NCBI GenBank assembly: GCA_034663685.1
Contig: JAXDJC010000196.1
Coordinates: forward strand, 1-52,987
Length of the DNA stretch: 52,987 nucleotides
DNA from: AC-37 sp034663685
GTDB lineage: Bacteria; Actinomycetota; Thermoleophilia; Solirubrobacterales; Thermoleophilaceae
Direction: 5' to 3'
Under the pieces are notes generated by a model. The model did no database searches, was not told where the DNA came from, and saw nothing but the letters and a program-made list of their open reading frames with translations. A program made the position numbers and the translations under genes. Shown here piece after piece: positions 26,852-35,206 of this stretch (position 1 is its first letter; every line of letters starts with the position of its first letter).

Positions 26852-28473
26852 AGCGTGACCGCCGCGCTCGAGCTCACCTGGATGTGCCACGGCTGCGGGG
26901 CCCGGTCGCGCGGCATCGCGATCGTGGCGCGACCGGTGAGGGTGAAGGTGGGATCGGCTCCGAACGCCACGGCGTAGCGGCGCAGCCGCACCTCGACCGG
27001 GGCCGCGCGCGCCGGCTCCACGCGAACCCCTCCCGGCGGCACCTCCAGGTCCGCCGGAGTGCCGGGAGCCGGGCGCGCGAGCGGCGTGCACGAGCCGGCC
27101 GGCGCCGGCGCGGGCGCGATGCGCTCGGCGGCCACGAACGTGCCGTCGGCCAGGCCGCGGGCCTCCTCGGAGCGGGCCGGCAGCTGCGCCGCGCTGAAGA
27201 CCGGCGAGCCGAGCTGATCGATCGCGCCGATCAGCTGCGCCGCGTGGATCGGCGGCCCGTGCGGCGCCAGGTCGATCACGAAGCCGGGATCGATCGAGTC
27301 GCGGGCGATCAGGACCGCGCCCATCCGTGCCTGCACGTCAGCGATCTGGGCGCGCCTCGTGTCGCCCTGGAGCCGCAGCGCCGTGACGTTGGAGACCGCG
27401 GCCGTGAGCGCCACGGCCGCGAGCAGCACGAGCGCGGTGCGCGAGATCCTCACCCCGCGCGCCAGCTCGACCGCGATCAGGACCACGAGGAACGCGCACG
27501 GGTACACGTAGCGGCTGGCGTCGGGCGGCGCGGCGGCGGCCACGTCGGCCCGCGACAGGCCGAGCACGCCGACGAAGCACACGAGCCCCGCCACGAGCGC
27601 GGCCGCGCGCGGGGTGGGCACGCCGGGGCGCGCGAGCCGCCACACGAGCAGCGCCGCGCCGAGGACCGCCAGCGGGCGCCCGAAGTCGAGGCCGAGGCCC
27701 ACCAGCGGCCCGACCGTGCCGGCGATCGTGGTGGCGGCGTACTCGGGAGCGTCGGGCAGGTTGCTGAGCTTGACCGCGCTCTTGCCGTAGCCGAGGTACC
27801 AGAGCCCGTAGACGAGCGCGGGCGCCCAGGCCACCCAGAGCCGTGTGCGGTCCTCCTCCCGCCACGCCAGCTCCACCCCCGCCACCACCAGCAGAGGAAT
27901 GCCGATGCCGGAGCTGCAGAGCGCCACCAGCAGCAGCAGCGCCGCGGCCACGTCGCCGGCGCGGTCGCGGCGCTCGATCGCCACCAGCGCCCCGAGGAAG
28001 CCGACCAGGGACATCAGGAAGCCGATCTGGAACGCCCAGAGCAGGTCCTCCCAGCCCTGGCCGAAGAACAGCAGGAAGCTCGTGGCCACCAGCGCGCCCC
28101 AGTCGCCGATCCGCCGCCGGGCGAGCACGAACACGAGCCCCGAGACGAGCAGGTGCAGGCCGAGCAGCACCACCTGGTAGGGCCGGTAGTCGTCGAGCCC
28201 GAAGGCCCGGAACATGACCTTGAAGATCGCCACCGGCACGGCCGACATGTGCTCGTTGTGCGGCCTCAGGAAGTCGTCGACCGACCCTGTGCGCCGCTCG
28301 ATGATGAAGCTCCACTCGTCGCCGAAGAACGAGAAGCCGCGCCCGTGATGGAGGAACAGCACGAGCGCCGCGCCCATCAGCGCCGCGAGGGTGATCTGCG
28401 GCAGCGGCAACCGCGCCGCGCGCGCTACGGCGGCGTTCGTGCGCGGGCTCAGGCGTGCCGTTAGGTCAGCCAA
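26836..28473 (-). CDS. polytopic membrane protein, GT-C-like (tandem paralogue)
   Basis: 545 residues. TTG 28471-28473 overlaps the upstream stop by 8 bp. It shares its plan with the downstream copy: FFGDEWSFI after the first helix, EDLLWAFQIGFLM, a run of helices to about 380, DASRYVYPCAF near the middle, and a C-terminal extracytoplasmic domain ending in a Cys-containing LCALG. Similar proteins are probable GT-C-type enzymes using polyprenyl-phosphate sugars. It lies directly after a polyprenyl-phosphate sugar synthase-like GT2, which fits a donor-enzyme pair. Confidence 0.7.
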   Translation of the reverse strand: MADLTARLSPRTNAAVARAARLPLPQITLAALMGAALVLFLHHGRGFSFFGDEWSFIIERRTGSVDDFLRPHNEHMSAVPVAIFKVMFRAFGLDDYRPYQVVLLGLHLLVSGLVFVLARRRIGDWGALVATSFLLFFGQGWEDLLWAFQIGFLMSLVGFLGALVAIERRDRAGDVAAALLLLVALCSSGIGIPLLVVAGVELAWREEDRTRLWVAWAPALVYGLWYLGYGKSAVKLSNLPDAPEYAATTIAGTVGPLVGLGLDFGRPLAVLGAALLVWRLARPGVPTPRAAALVAGLVCFVGVLGLSRADVAAAAPPDASRYVYPCAFLVVLIAVELARGVRISRTALVLLAAVALTAAVSNVTALRLQGDTRRAQIADVQARMGAVLIARDSIDPGFVIDLAPHGPPIHAAQLIGAIDQLGSPVFSAAQLPARSEEARGLADGTFVAAERIAPAPAPAGSCTPLARPAPGTPADLEVPPGGVRVEPARAAPVEVRLRRYAVAFGADPTFTLTGRATIAMPRDRAPQPWHIQVSSSAAVTLCALG

Positions 28474-29278
28474 CCGGCTCGCGCCGGCGCGACCGGCCCC
28501 GACGCCCTCGCCTGCGCGGGCGGGCCTTCGGCGGCCGCGCGGCCAGCCCGGGCCGCACGTAGTCGCCGCGCGTGAGGTGCCGCTCGAGGAACGCGTACAG
28601 CACGATGAACAGGTACCGGCTGCCCATCTCCTTGATGCCGAGCTTGGACTCGCCGGCCTCGCGGTTGGACCACGAGATCGGGATCACGGCGAACGAGTGC
28701 CCGCGTACGACTGCCTTGAGCGGCAGCTCCACGGTCAGGTTGAAGTGATTCGAGAGCAGCGGCTGCACGTTCTCGATCACCTCGCGGCGGTAGGCCTTGA
28801 AGGCGTTGGTGGTGTCGTTGTAGCCGTGGCGGAAGAGCTGGCGGATCCACCAGTTCACGATCCGGTTGAGGATCAGCTTCAGCGGCGGATAGTCGTGCAC
28901 CTCGGACGTGGGCAGGAAGCGTGAGCCGAACGCGCAGTCGTAGCCCGCCTCCAGCACGCCGTGGTAGCGCACCACGTCACCGGCGCTGTCCGAGCCGTCG
29001 GCCATCACGATCGCCACCGCGTCGCCCTCGAACAGCTCGAGCCCCGCGCGCACCGCGTAGCCGTAGCCGTTCGGGTAGTGCGAGCGCACGCAGCGCACCG
29101 CCGGATCCTGCTCCGCCACGCGCGCCACCACGTCCGCGGTCCGGTCCTGGCTGCTGTCGTCGACGACAAGCAGCTCGTAGTCGATCCCCGCGGCGCCCAG
29201 CTCGGCGCTGAGCGATCGCAGCGTCGGCTCGATCGAGCCCTCCTCGTTGTACGCCGGGATCACCACGGAGAGCTTCAC
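28466..29278 (-). CDS. GT2 glycosyltransferase, polyprenyl-phosphate sugar synthase (DPM1) type
   Basis: 270 residues. GTG 29276-29278 overlaps the upstream TGA (GTGA). Motifs: SVVIPAYNEEG at the start, VVDDSSQD and MADGSDSAGD for the DxD region, SRFLPTSEVHD, and a terminal basic tail. Hydrophobic C-terminal helices are lacking, as in soluble DPM1-like enzymes. It would move a sugar from a nucleotide donor to polyprenyl phosphate at the inner leaflet, supplying the GT-C-like proteins encoded downstream. Confidence 0.88.
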   Translation of the reverse strand: MKLSVVIPAYNEEGSIEPTLRSLSAELGAAGIDYELLVVDDSSQDRTADVVARVAEQDPAVRCVRSHYPNGYGYAVRAGLELFEGDAVAIVMADGSDSAGDVVRYHGVLEAGYDCAFGSRFLPTSEVHDYPPLKLILNRIVNWWIRQLFRHGYNDTTNAFKAYRREVIENVQPLLSNHFNLTVELPLKAVVRGHSFAVIPISWSNREAGESKLGIKEMGSRYLFIVLYAFLERHLTRGDYVRPGLAARPPKARPRRRGRRGRSRRREPVG

Positions 29279-30345
29279 GCCGTCACGCTCCAGTGCTCCA
29301 CGTTGGCGTCGTGGATCTCGCGCAGCGTCGTGTCGATGTCGTACTCCGGCGCCCAGTCCGGGTAGTCGCGGGCGAACTCCGCGAGGTCGCTGATCCACCA
29401 GCGGTGGTCGCCCATCCGGGCCTCGTCGCTCAGCCCCCAGTCGAGCGTGCGGCCGGAGATCCGCTCGCAGGCCGCGATCGCCTCGAGCATCGAGCAGTTG
29501 GCAAAGCGCCCGCCGCCCATGTTGTAGACCGCGGCGGGGCGCGGGTCGGCCACGAACGCGGCGATCGCCCGAACGAGGTCGGCGCTGTGGAGGTTGTCGC
29601 GCACCTGCTTGGCGCCGTAGCCGAACACGGTGTAGCGCTCGCCGGTCACCGCGCAGCGCATCAGGTACGAGAGGAACCCGTGCAGCTTGGCCCCGGCGTG
29701 GCTCGGCCCGGTGAGGCAGCCGCAGCGCAGGCACACCGTGGGCATGTCGAAGTAGCGCCCGTACTCCTGCACCATCAGGTCGGCCGACGCCTTCGAGACG
29801 CCGAAGAGCGAGTGCATGCAGCGGTCGATCGACATCGCGGTGTCGATGCCGCCGTGCCAGCGGTGATCGGCGGGCAGCTCGAGCCGGGTGTCGGTCTCCT
29901 CGAGCGGGAGGAAGTTGGGCGTGTCGCCGTAGACCTTGTTGGTGGAGAGGAACACGAACGGCGCGTCGGGCGCGTGCTCGCGCGCGGCCTGGAGGAGGTT
30001 GAGCGTGCCGGTGGCGTTCACGCTCCAGTCGGTGTGGGGATCGCTCGCCGCCCAGTCGTGGGACGGCTGCGCCGCGGCGTGCACGATCAGCTCGAGCGAC
30101 GCGGCGTTCTCGCGCACCACCCGCATCACGCCGTCGGCGTCGCGGATGTCCTGCTCGAGCCAGCGGAACTCCGGGTGCTCGGCGGCCAGCTGCTCGCTCA
30201 CGCGGTTGGTGGAGGCGTCCGCGCCGAAGAACTGCGCGCGCATGTCGTTCTCGAGCCCGATCACGTCGTAGCCCGACCGCACCAGGTGACGGACCGACTC
30301 AGAGCCGACCAGTCCCCCCGAACCGGTGACGATTGCGACCCCCAT
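29275..30345 (-). CDS. NAD-dependent epimerase, CDP-paratose 2-epimerase-like
   Basis: 356 residues, ATG 30343-30345. The Rossmann glycine motif is TGSGGLVG (7-14). The catalytic site reads FGVSK (171-175) where most SDR enzymes have YxxxK. The block MVQEYGRYF, then CLTGPSHAGAKLHGFLSYL, then GKQVRDN-like GAKQVRDNLHSADL is characteristic of proteins annotated as CDP-paratose/tyvelose 2-epimerase. With rfbF, rfbG and rfbH in the same locus, a CDP-tyvelose or related 3,6-dideoxyhexose is plausible. A different 2-epimerase substrate cannot be excluded. The next gene overlaps as GTGA. Confidence 0.78.
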   Translation of the reverse strand: MGVAIVTGSGGLVGSESVRHLVRSGYDVIGLENDMRAQFFGADASTNRVSEQLAAEHPEFRWLEQDIRDADGVMRVVRENAASLELIVHAAAQPSHDWAASDPHTDWSVNATGTLNLLQAAREHAPDAPFVFLSTNKVYGDTPNFLPLEETDTRLELPADHRWHGGIDTAMSIDRCMHSLFGVSKASADLMVQEYGRYFDMPTVCLRCGCLTGPSHAGAKLHGFLSYLMRCAVTGERYTVFGYGAKQVRDNLHSADLVRAIAAFVADPRPAAVYNMGGGRFANCSMLEAIAACERISGRTLDWGLSDEARMGDHRWWISDLAEFARDYPDWAPEYDIDTTLREIHDANVEHWSVTA

Positions 30346-30350
30346 CGACG

Positions 30351-31238
30351 TCAGGCCCTGGCCGCCTCCGCGCTGAGGCCCGCGCGCGTCATGTAGTCCT
30401 CGAGCGCCTCGCGCCAGTGGCGCAGCGGCGTGAGCCCCGCGGCGTCGGCCGCCGGCCGGGCGAGCACGCCGTTCAGCGGGCGGTCCACGCCGCCCGGCGG
30501 CGTATTGGTCTCCCCGCGCTCGATCGGCACCTCGAGCCCGGCGATCGCCACGATCGCCTCGGTGAACTCGAACCACGAGCACTCGCCCGACGCGGTCAGG
30601 TGGTGGATCCCCTCGGCACCGCGGTCGACGGCCTCGATCAGCGCGGCAGCCAGATCGGCCGTGAAGGTGGGGCTGAGCCGCTGGTCGGCCACCATCTTGA
30701 GCCGGCCCTGCTCGCGCGCCCGGCCCAGCATCCGGGTCACGAAGTTGCCGCCCTTGGAGGCGCTCCCGTGCAGCCCGTAGAGGCCGCCGCTGCGCACCAC
30801 CAGCGCGCCCGGGCCGTACCAGAGCGCGCAGTACTCGCCGGAGAGCTTGGAGATCGCGTAGATCGAGCGCGGGTTGGGGCGGTCGTCCTCGCGGTACGGC
30901 TCCGGCGCGCGGCCGTCGAACACGTAGTTGGTGCTCAGGTGGACGAGCTTGGCGCCCGCCTCCGCGCAGCGCTCGCCGAGCCGCTTGACCGCGCGCGCGT
31001 TGACCTCGAACGAGCGATCCTCCTCGCGCTCGCACACGTCGAGGTTGTGGAAGGCGGCGCAGTTGAACACCACGTCGGGCCGCAGCTCGAACGCCCGCGC
31101 CACGGCCGCGTCGTCGGTGATGTCGAGCTCCGTCCGGGCCGGCGCCCGCGCCTCGACGCCGCGGCCCGCGAGCTGCTCCTCGAGGTCCGAAGCGAGCTGG
31201 CCCCCGCCGCCCGTGATGAGCGCCCGCTCGATGCTCAC
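30351..31238 (-). CDS. SDR sugar-nucleotide reductase, RmlD-like
   Basis: 295 residues, GTG 31236-31238 overlapping the upstream TGA (GTGA). It has GGGGQLAS at the N-terminus, FNCAAFHNLDVCE and STNYVFDG, and YAISKLSGE for YxxxK, all typical of dTDP-4-dehydrorhamnose reductase RmlD. In this locus the substrate may instead be a CDP- or GDP-4-keto sugar: a paratose/abequose synthase step is missing, and this gene is a candidate. rfbC at 24701 supports an RmlD role. Confidence 0.82.
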   Translation of the reverse strand: MSIERALITGGGGQLASDLEEQLAGRGVEARAPARTELDITDDAAVARAFELRPDVVFNCAAFHNLDVCEREEDRSFEVNARAVKRLGERCAEAGAKLVHLSTNYVFDGRAPEPYREDDRPNPRSIYAISKLSGEYCALWYGPGALVVRSGGLYGLHGSASKGGNFVTRMLGRAREQGRLKMVADQRLSPTFTADLAAALIEAVDRGAEGIHHLTASGECSWFEFTEAIVAIAGLEVPIERGETNTPPGGVDRPLNGVLARPAADAAGLTPLRHWREALEDYMTRAGLSAEAARA

Positions 31239-32338
31239 GTGACGGCGCCGAAGCGCTCGATCCGCGGCTTGACCTCGTTGAGCAGCTCGAGCCAGCGGAT
31301 GTTGTAGTAGCGCGGGTCCGTGAGGGAGGCGGGATCGGAGATGTCGATCCGCGCGAGCAGGTCCTGCACCGCCTCGACCACCGACCGGCTCGGGATGAAC
31401 CCGAGGGCGGCGAGCTTCGCGTTCGAGCACTCGTAGTCACGCGTGAGCTTGGGCGCCGGCGCCTCCTCCAGCTCCACGAGCTTGCCGAGCAGCTGGACCG
31501 AGCCCGCCACGAGCATCGCCAGCTCGCGGATCTGGTAGTTCGAGTGCAGCACGTTGAAGATCTCGCCGCGCACCTTCTCGGCGGGCGCCTCGAAGGCGAA
31601 GATCATCGCGTCGGAGACGTCGCGCACGTCCACCAGCGGGCGCCACATCCAGCCGCCGCCGTGCAGCGAGAGGCGACCCTTCAGCAGCGCGTCCTTCACG
31701 AAGGTGTTGACCACGAGGTCGTAGCGCATGCGCGTGCTCCACCCGTACACGGTGCCGTTGCGCAGGCAGACCGGCACGAGCCCGTCATCGACCATCTCGA
31801 GCAGCTTTTCCTCGCCGTAGCGCTTGGAGGTGGCGTACGCGCCGTGCGGCTGGATCGCGGCGGTCTCGTCGTGCATGCCCAGCGGCAGCCCGTCGTACAG
31901 CGAGCAGGAGGAGGCGAACACCAGGCGCTCGATGCCGTGCTTGAGGCACGCCCGGCCCATCGCCTCGGTGGCCACGGCGTTCATCTGCCAGTTGGCGTCC
32001 GGGTCGTACTCGGCGGTCGGGTCGTTGGAGAGGCCGGAGAGGTTGATCACCCCGTCCACGTCCTCGAACGCGCTGTCGGGCATCTCGCGCACGTCGGCCT
32101 CGACCAGCTCGATGCGGTCGCGAAACTCCGCCAGCGGGCCCTCGCCCCAGTAGAGCCGGTCGAGCAGCCGCACGGTGTAGCCGCGCTCGAGCAGGCGCGG
32201 CACGAGCACGCAGCCGATGTAGCCGGCGCCGCCGGCCACGAGCACCCGCCTGCCGCGCTCAGGAGGCTCGGGCGAAAGGCCGTTGCTCCTGACGTCGCGC
32301 CCGGGAAGGCTCACGCCTGCTTGTCCGTTCTCGCTCAT
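31235..32338 (-). CDS. NAD-dependent epimerase/dehydratase (SDR)
   Basis: 367 residues, ATG 32336-32338, with AAGGAG close upstream. GGAGYIG is at 36-42, and YATSK gives Y168 and K172. A 28-residue flexible N-terminal extension precedes the Rossmann fold. The sequence resembles UDP-glucose 4-epimerase-like sugar-nucleotide SDRs of polysaccharide loci, but I cannot assign the substrate. It opens a dense run of six genes (31235 to 25268) linked by GTGA or short overlaps, which is probably one unit. Confidence 0.82.
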   Translation of the reverse strand: MSENGQAGVSLPGRDVRSNGLSPEPPERGRRVLVAGGAGYIGCVLVPRLLERGYTVRLLDRLYWGEGPLAEFRDRIELVEADVREMPDSAFEDVDGVINLSGLSNDPTAEYDPDANWQMNAVATEAMGRACLKHGIERLVFASSCSLYDGLPLGMHDETAAIQPHGAYATSKRYGEEKLLEMVDDGLVPVCLRNGTVYGWSTRMRYDLVVNTFVKDALLKGRLSLHGGGWMWRPLVDVRDVSDAMIFAFEAPAEKVRGEIFNVLHSNYQIRELAMLVAGSVQLLGKLVELEEAPAPKLTRDYECSNAKLAALGFIPSRSVVEAVQDLLARIDISDPASLTDPRYYNIRWLELLNEVKPRIERFGAVT

Positions 32339-32428
32339 GGTCTCCTTCGGCCGTCTTTCCCGCTCGCGGGGCTTAACACTCCGTTGCCGAGGATGCTGCG
32401 GTGGCGGGCGGTCGAGGCTAGCAGCGGG

Positions 32429-33931
32429 TCAGCGCGCGCGGATCGCCGCCACGACCTCGAGCGGGAACGCTCGCACCGCCACGAGTGCGCCGAAATAGGC
32501 GACCGTGAACAGCACCACGCGCGGCACGTCGCCGAGGCCCGGGACGGCCAGCGCAAGCGCCAGCGCGGCAGCGGCGGCCGCCACGATCCGCGGCATCGTG
32601 GCCGGCTCGAGCCCGAGGTCCGCCCGGCTGCGCACGAACAGGATCCCGGCGCTCAGCGCCAGCGCCAGCTCGCCGGCCACGGTGGCGATCGCCGCGCCCT
32701 TCGCGCCGTGGCCGGGTATCAGGATCGCCGCCATGGCCGCGCTGAGGGCCAGCGCGCACGCGTTCGCGATCAGGAGCGCGTTGTGGCGGCGCAGCGCGAG
32801 CAGCCCGAACTGGAACGCGATCGCCAGGAACGTGGCCGTCACGGCGAACGACTGGATCCGGAGGACGTCCACGGCGGGCTTGAACTTGGAGCCCGCGATC
32901 ACGTCGATCACGAACGGGGCTCCCACGAAGATGGCCAGCGATATCCACAGCCCCACGAGCAGCCCGACCTCGGACAGCTTCTGGAGCGCGTAGCGCAGCC
33001 GGCCGAGGTCGTCGCTCGCGGCGCGGGCGAGCACCGGGAACGCCGCGCTGACCAGCAGGTACGGGATCGTGACGACGGTCTCGATCACCCTGAACGACGC
33101 CGCGAAGTAGCCCGTCTGCGTGGCGGTCGAGATCAGCGACATCAGCACCATGGTCAGGCGGAAGTAGGCGAAGCTGATGGCGGTGGCCGCAGCGAAGGGA
33201 AGGATGTCGCGCGCGATGCTCGCCCACTCCGAGCGCTCGAAGGCCGGGCGCAGCGGCATGAGCCCGCGGACCACCAGCACGGTGAGGCCGAGCATGATCA
33301 GGGTCGAGGGGATCGTGGCGGCCAGGAACGGCAGGAGCCCGGCGCCGGCCACCACGAGCCCCACGATCGCGATCACCGTGAGGAACTGCTTGATCACCTC
33401 GGCGGCCGTGACCCAGCCGAGCCGCAGCGTGGCGTTGAGCGGCACCGCGATCGTGTTCTGGGTGGCCAGCAGCAGAGCCCCGATACCCGCCAGGAACGTG
33501 CCGAGCACGAGCGTGCCGCCGTAGCCGGCCAGCGCCGAGAAGCCGGTGGCCAGCAGCACAGCGGCCGCCGTGAGCGTGACGCGGATGCCGAGCAGGTTGC
33601 GCATCAGCCGGTCGCGCTCGGCCGGCGAGCGCAGCGAGAACTCGCGCACTCCGATCTGCGTGAGGCCGGCCTCGGTGGCGCCGGTGGCGATCGTGACCAC
33701 CGACAGGACCGTGGCGTAGCGCCCGAAGTCCACCACGCCGAGGTGCCGGACCAGCAGCGGGATCGAGGCCAGGCTCATGCCGATCACGAGCACGAAGCCG
33801 CCCGCCCGGATGGCGCTGCCACGGATCGCGGCGCCGCCCGCGGCCGGGGTGTCGATCAGGTCAGGCGGCGTCCCCTCGGACACCACCTCGTCGCCGGGCG
33901 CGAGCGGCGGGGTCTTCTCCACCGGTCCCAT
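32429..33931 (-). CDS. Wzx-like oligosaccharide flippase (MATE/MVF family)
   Basis: 500 residues from ATG 33929-33931, with about 12-14 membrane helices. An N-terminal cytoplasmic segment of about 40 residues is followed by LGVVDFGRYATVLS between helices 1 and 2 and a TEAGLTQIGVREF loop, both typical of Wzx/RfbX flippases. It flips lipid-linked oligosaccharide across the membrane. It lies 90 bp upstream of the epimerase operon and is divergent from the ColD-like gene. A Wzx flippase alongside an ABC exporter suggests two glycan routes, or a glycolipid route. Confidence 0.88.
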   Translation of the reverse strand: MGPVEKTPPLAPGDEVVSEGTPPDLIDTPAAGGAAIRGSAIRAGGFVLVIGMSLASIPLLVRHLGVVDFGRYATVLSVVTIATGATEAGLTQIGVREFSLRSPAERDRLMRNLLGIRVTLTAAAVLLATGFSALAGYGGTLVLGTFLAGIGALLLATQNTIAVPLNATLRLGWVTAAEVIKQFLTVIAIVGLVVAGAGLLPFLAATIPSTLIMLGLTVLVVRGLMPLRPAFERSEWASIARDILPFAAATAISFAYFRLTMVLMSLISTATQTGYFAASFRVIETVVTIPYLLVSAAFPVLARAASDDLGRLRYALQKLSEVGLLVGLWISLAIFVGAPFVIDVIAGSKFKPAVDVLRIQSFAVTATFLAIAFQFGLLALRRHNALLIANACALALSAAMAAILIPGHGAKGAAIATVAGELALALSAGILFVRSRADLGLEPATMPRIVAAAAAALALALAVPGLGDVPRVVLFTVAYFGALVAVRAFPLEVVAAIRAR

Positions 33932-33957
33932 GCTATGCCCGCCGGTAGACCCGTTGA

Positions 33958-33963
33958 TACCGT
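33958..33963 (+). promoter_or_regulatory. -10 box TACCGT, leaderless start
   Basis: It is 7 nt before GTG 33971. It supports that start over the ATG at 33935, which lies only 3 bp from the divergent flippase start. Confidence 0.6.
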
Positions 33964-33970
33964 CGCGCCC

Positions 33971-35206
33971 GTGCTCGACGAACGCATCGCGGCGCTCATA
34001 CGCGAGCACTTCGAGAGCCGCGCGGAAACGGGCGGGGACGCCCATCCGCTCTCGGCTCCGCTGTTCGGCGCCGAGGAGGTGGTCGCCGCCGTGGAGGTCC
34101 TGCTCTCGGATCGGGTGACCATGGGACCGCGCGTGCGGCGCTTCGAGTCGGCGTTCGCGGACTACGTGGGCGTCCGCCACGCGGTGATGGTCAACAGCGG
34201 CTCCTCGGCCAACCTGCTGGCGCTCGCCACGCTCGGGGCGGACGTGCTCGACGGCGGCCTCGAGCCCGGCGACGAGGTGATCGTGCCGGCGGTCACCTGG
34301 TCCACCACCGTGGCGCCGGTGCTCCAGCTGGGCTACGTGCCGGTGTTCGTGGACGTGGACCCGCGCACGCTCAACATGCGGGTGGAGGACCTGGAGGCTG
34401 CGGTCTCCGAGCGCACCAGGGCGATCTTCGTGGTCCACCTGCTGGGCAACCCGGTGCCGATGGAGCCGGTGCTCGAGCTGGCCGCGCGGCACGAGCTGGT
34501 CGTGCTCGAGGACTCCTGCGAGTCGCTCGGGGCCGAGATCGGCGGCCGGCGCGTGGGGGGCATCGGCGATGCCGGCACCTTCTCGTTCTACTTCTCCCAC
34601 CACATGACCACGGTCGAGGGCGGGATGCTCGTGACCGACGACGCCGCGCGCGCCGACCTCGCCCGTTCGATCCGGGCGCACGGCTGGAGCCGGGACATGG
34701 TGGAGAGCGAGCGGATCGAGGCCGCGAATCCGGAGATCGACCCCCGCTTCCTGTTCGTGCACCTCGGCTACAACCTGCGCCCGATGGAGATCCAGGCGGC
34801 CTTCGGGGAGGTCCAGCTCGCCCGCCTCGACGAGTACAACCGCTCCCGGCGCGAGAACGCCGAGCGGCTCTACGCGGCGCTCGCCGGCATTCCCGAGCTG
34901 GGGCTGGTGGAGGAGCAGGCGGGCGGGCGCAGCACCTGGTTCGGCTTCCCGATGCTCGCGCCGGACGCCGCCACTCGCCGCGCGCTCACGGCCCACCTGG
35001 AGTCGCGCGGGATCGAGACGCGGCCGATCGTGGCCGGCAACCTGCTCCGGCAGCCGGCCTTCCGCGACCGGCCGCACCGCGCGGTCGGCGGCCTCGAGAA
35101 CGCCACCGCGGTGGGCGAGCGCGGGCTGTTCATCGGCAACCACCCCGGCGTGGGCAGCGAGCGGATCGACGGCCTGGCCGCCGCCGTGCGCTCCTTCTTC
35201 AGCTGA
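33971..35206 (+). CDS. ColD-like PLP-dependent sugar 3-dehydratase (DegT family, His instead of Lys)
   Basis: 411 residues from GTG 33971. The DegT/DnrJ/EryC1 fold is clear: VNSGSSANL (75-83), PAVTWSTTVAP, EDSCESLGA and GYNLRPMEIQAAFGE. The catalytic Schiff-base lysine is replaced by histidine in SFYFSHHMTT (H210/H211). This is the hallmark of GDP-4-keto-6-deoxymannose 3-dehydratase ColD and of RfbH-type enzymes. It lacks the Fe-S cysteines of RfbH, and the later WFGFPML, RPIVAGNL and GLFIGNH segments match ColD best. It would remove the C3 hydroxyl of a nucleotide 4-keto-6-deoxysugar, perhaps the product of Gmd encoded 2 kb away. Substrate is inferred, not shown. Confidence 0.85.
   Translation: MLDERIAALIREHFESRAETGGDAHPLSAPLFGAEEVVAAVEVLLSDRVTMGPRVRRFESAFADYVGVRHAVMVNSGSSANLLALATLGADVLDGGLEPGDEVIVPAVTWSTTVAPVLQLGYVPVFVDVDPRTLNMRVEDLEAAVSERTRAIFVVHLLGNPVPMEPVLELAARHELVVLEDSCESLGAEIGGRRVGGIGDAGTFSFYFSHHMTTVEGGMLVTDDAARADLARSIRAHGWSRDMVESERIEAANPEIDPRFLFVHLGYNLRPMEIQAAFGEVQLARLDEYNRSRRENAERLYAALAGIPELGLVEEQAGGRSTWFGFPMLAPDAATRRALTAHLESRGIETRPIVAGNLLRQPAFRDRPHRAVGGLENATAVGERGLFIGNHPGVGSERIDGLAAAVRSFFS
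35199..35206. other. 8-bp palindrome formed by overlapping convergent stop codons
   Basis: TCAGCTGA is a perfect palindrome and is the overlap of two convergent genes. It contains TGA for the plus gene and TCA (TGA on the minus strand) for the other. Confidence 0.6.

Noticed and set aside
33935..33970. ATG 33935 as the start of the ColD-like gene.
   Set aside because: It lies 3 bp from the divergent flippase start and has no upstream ribosome-binding site, whereas GTG 33971 has a TACCGT box at the leaderless distance.
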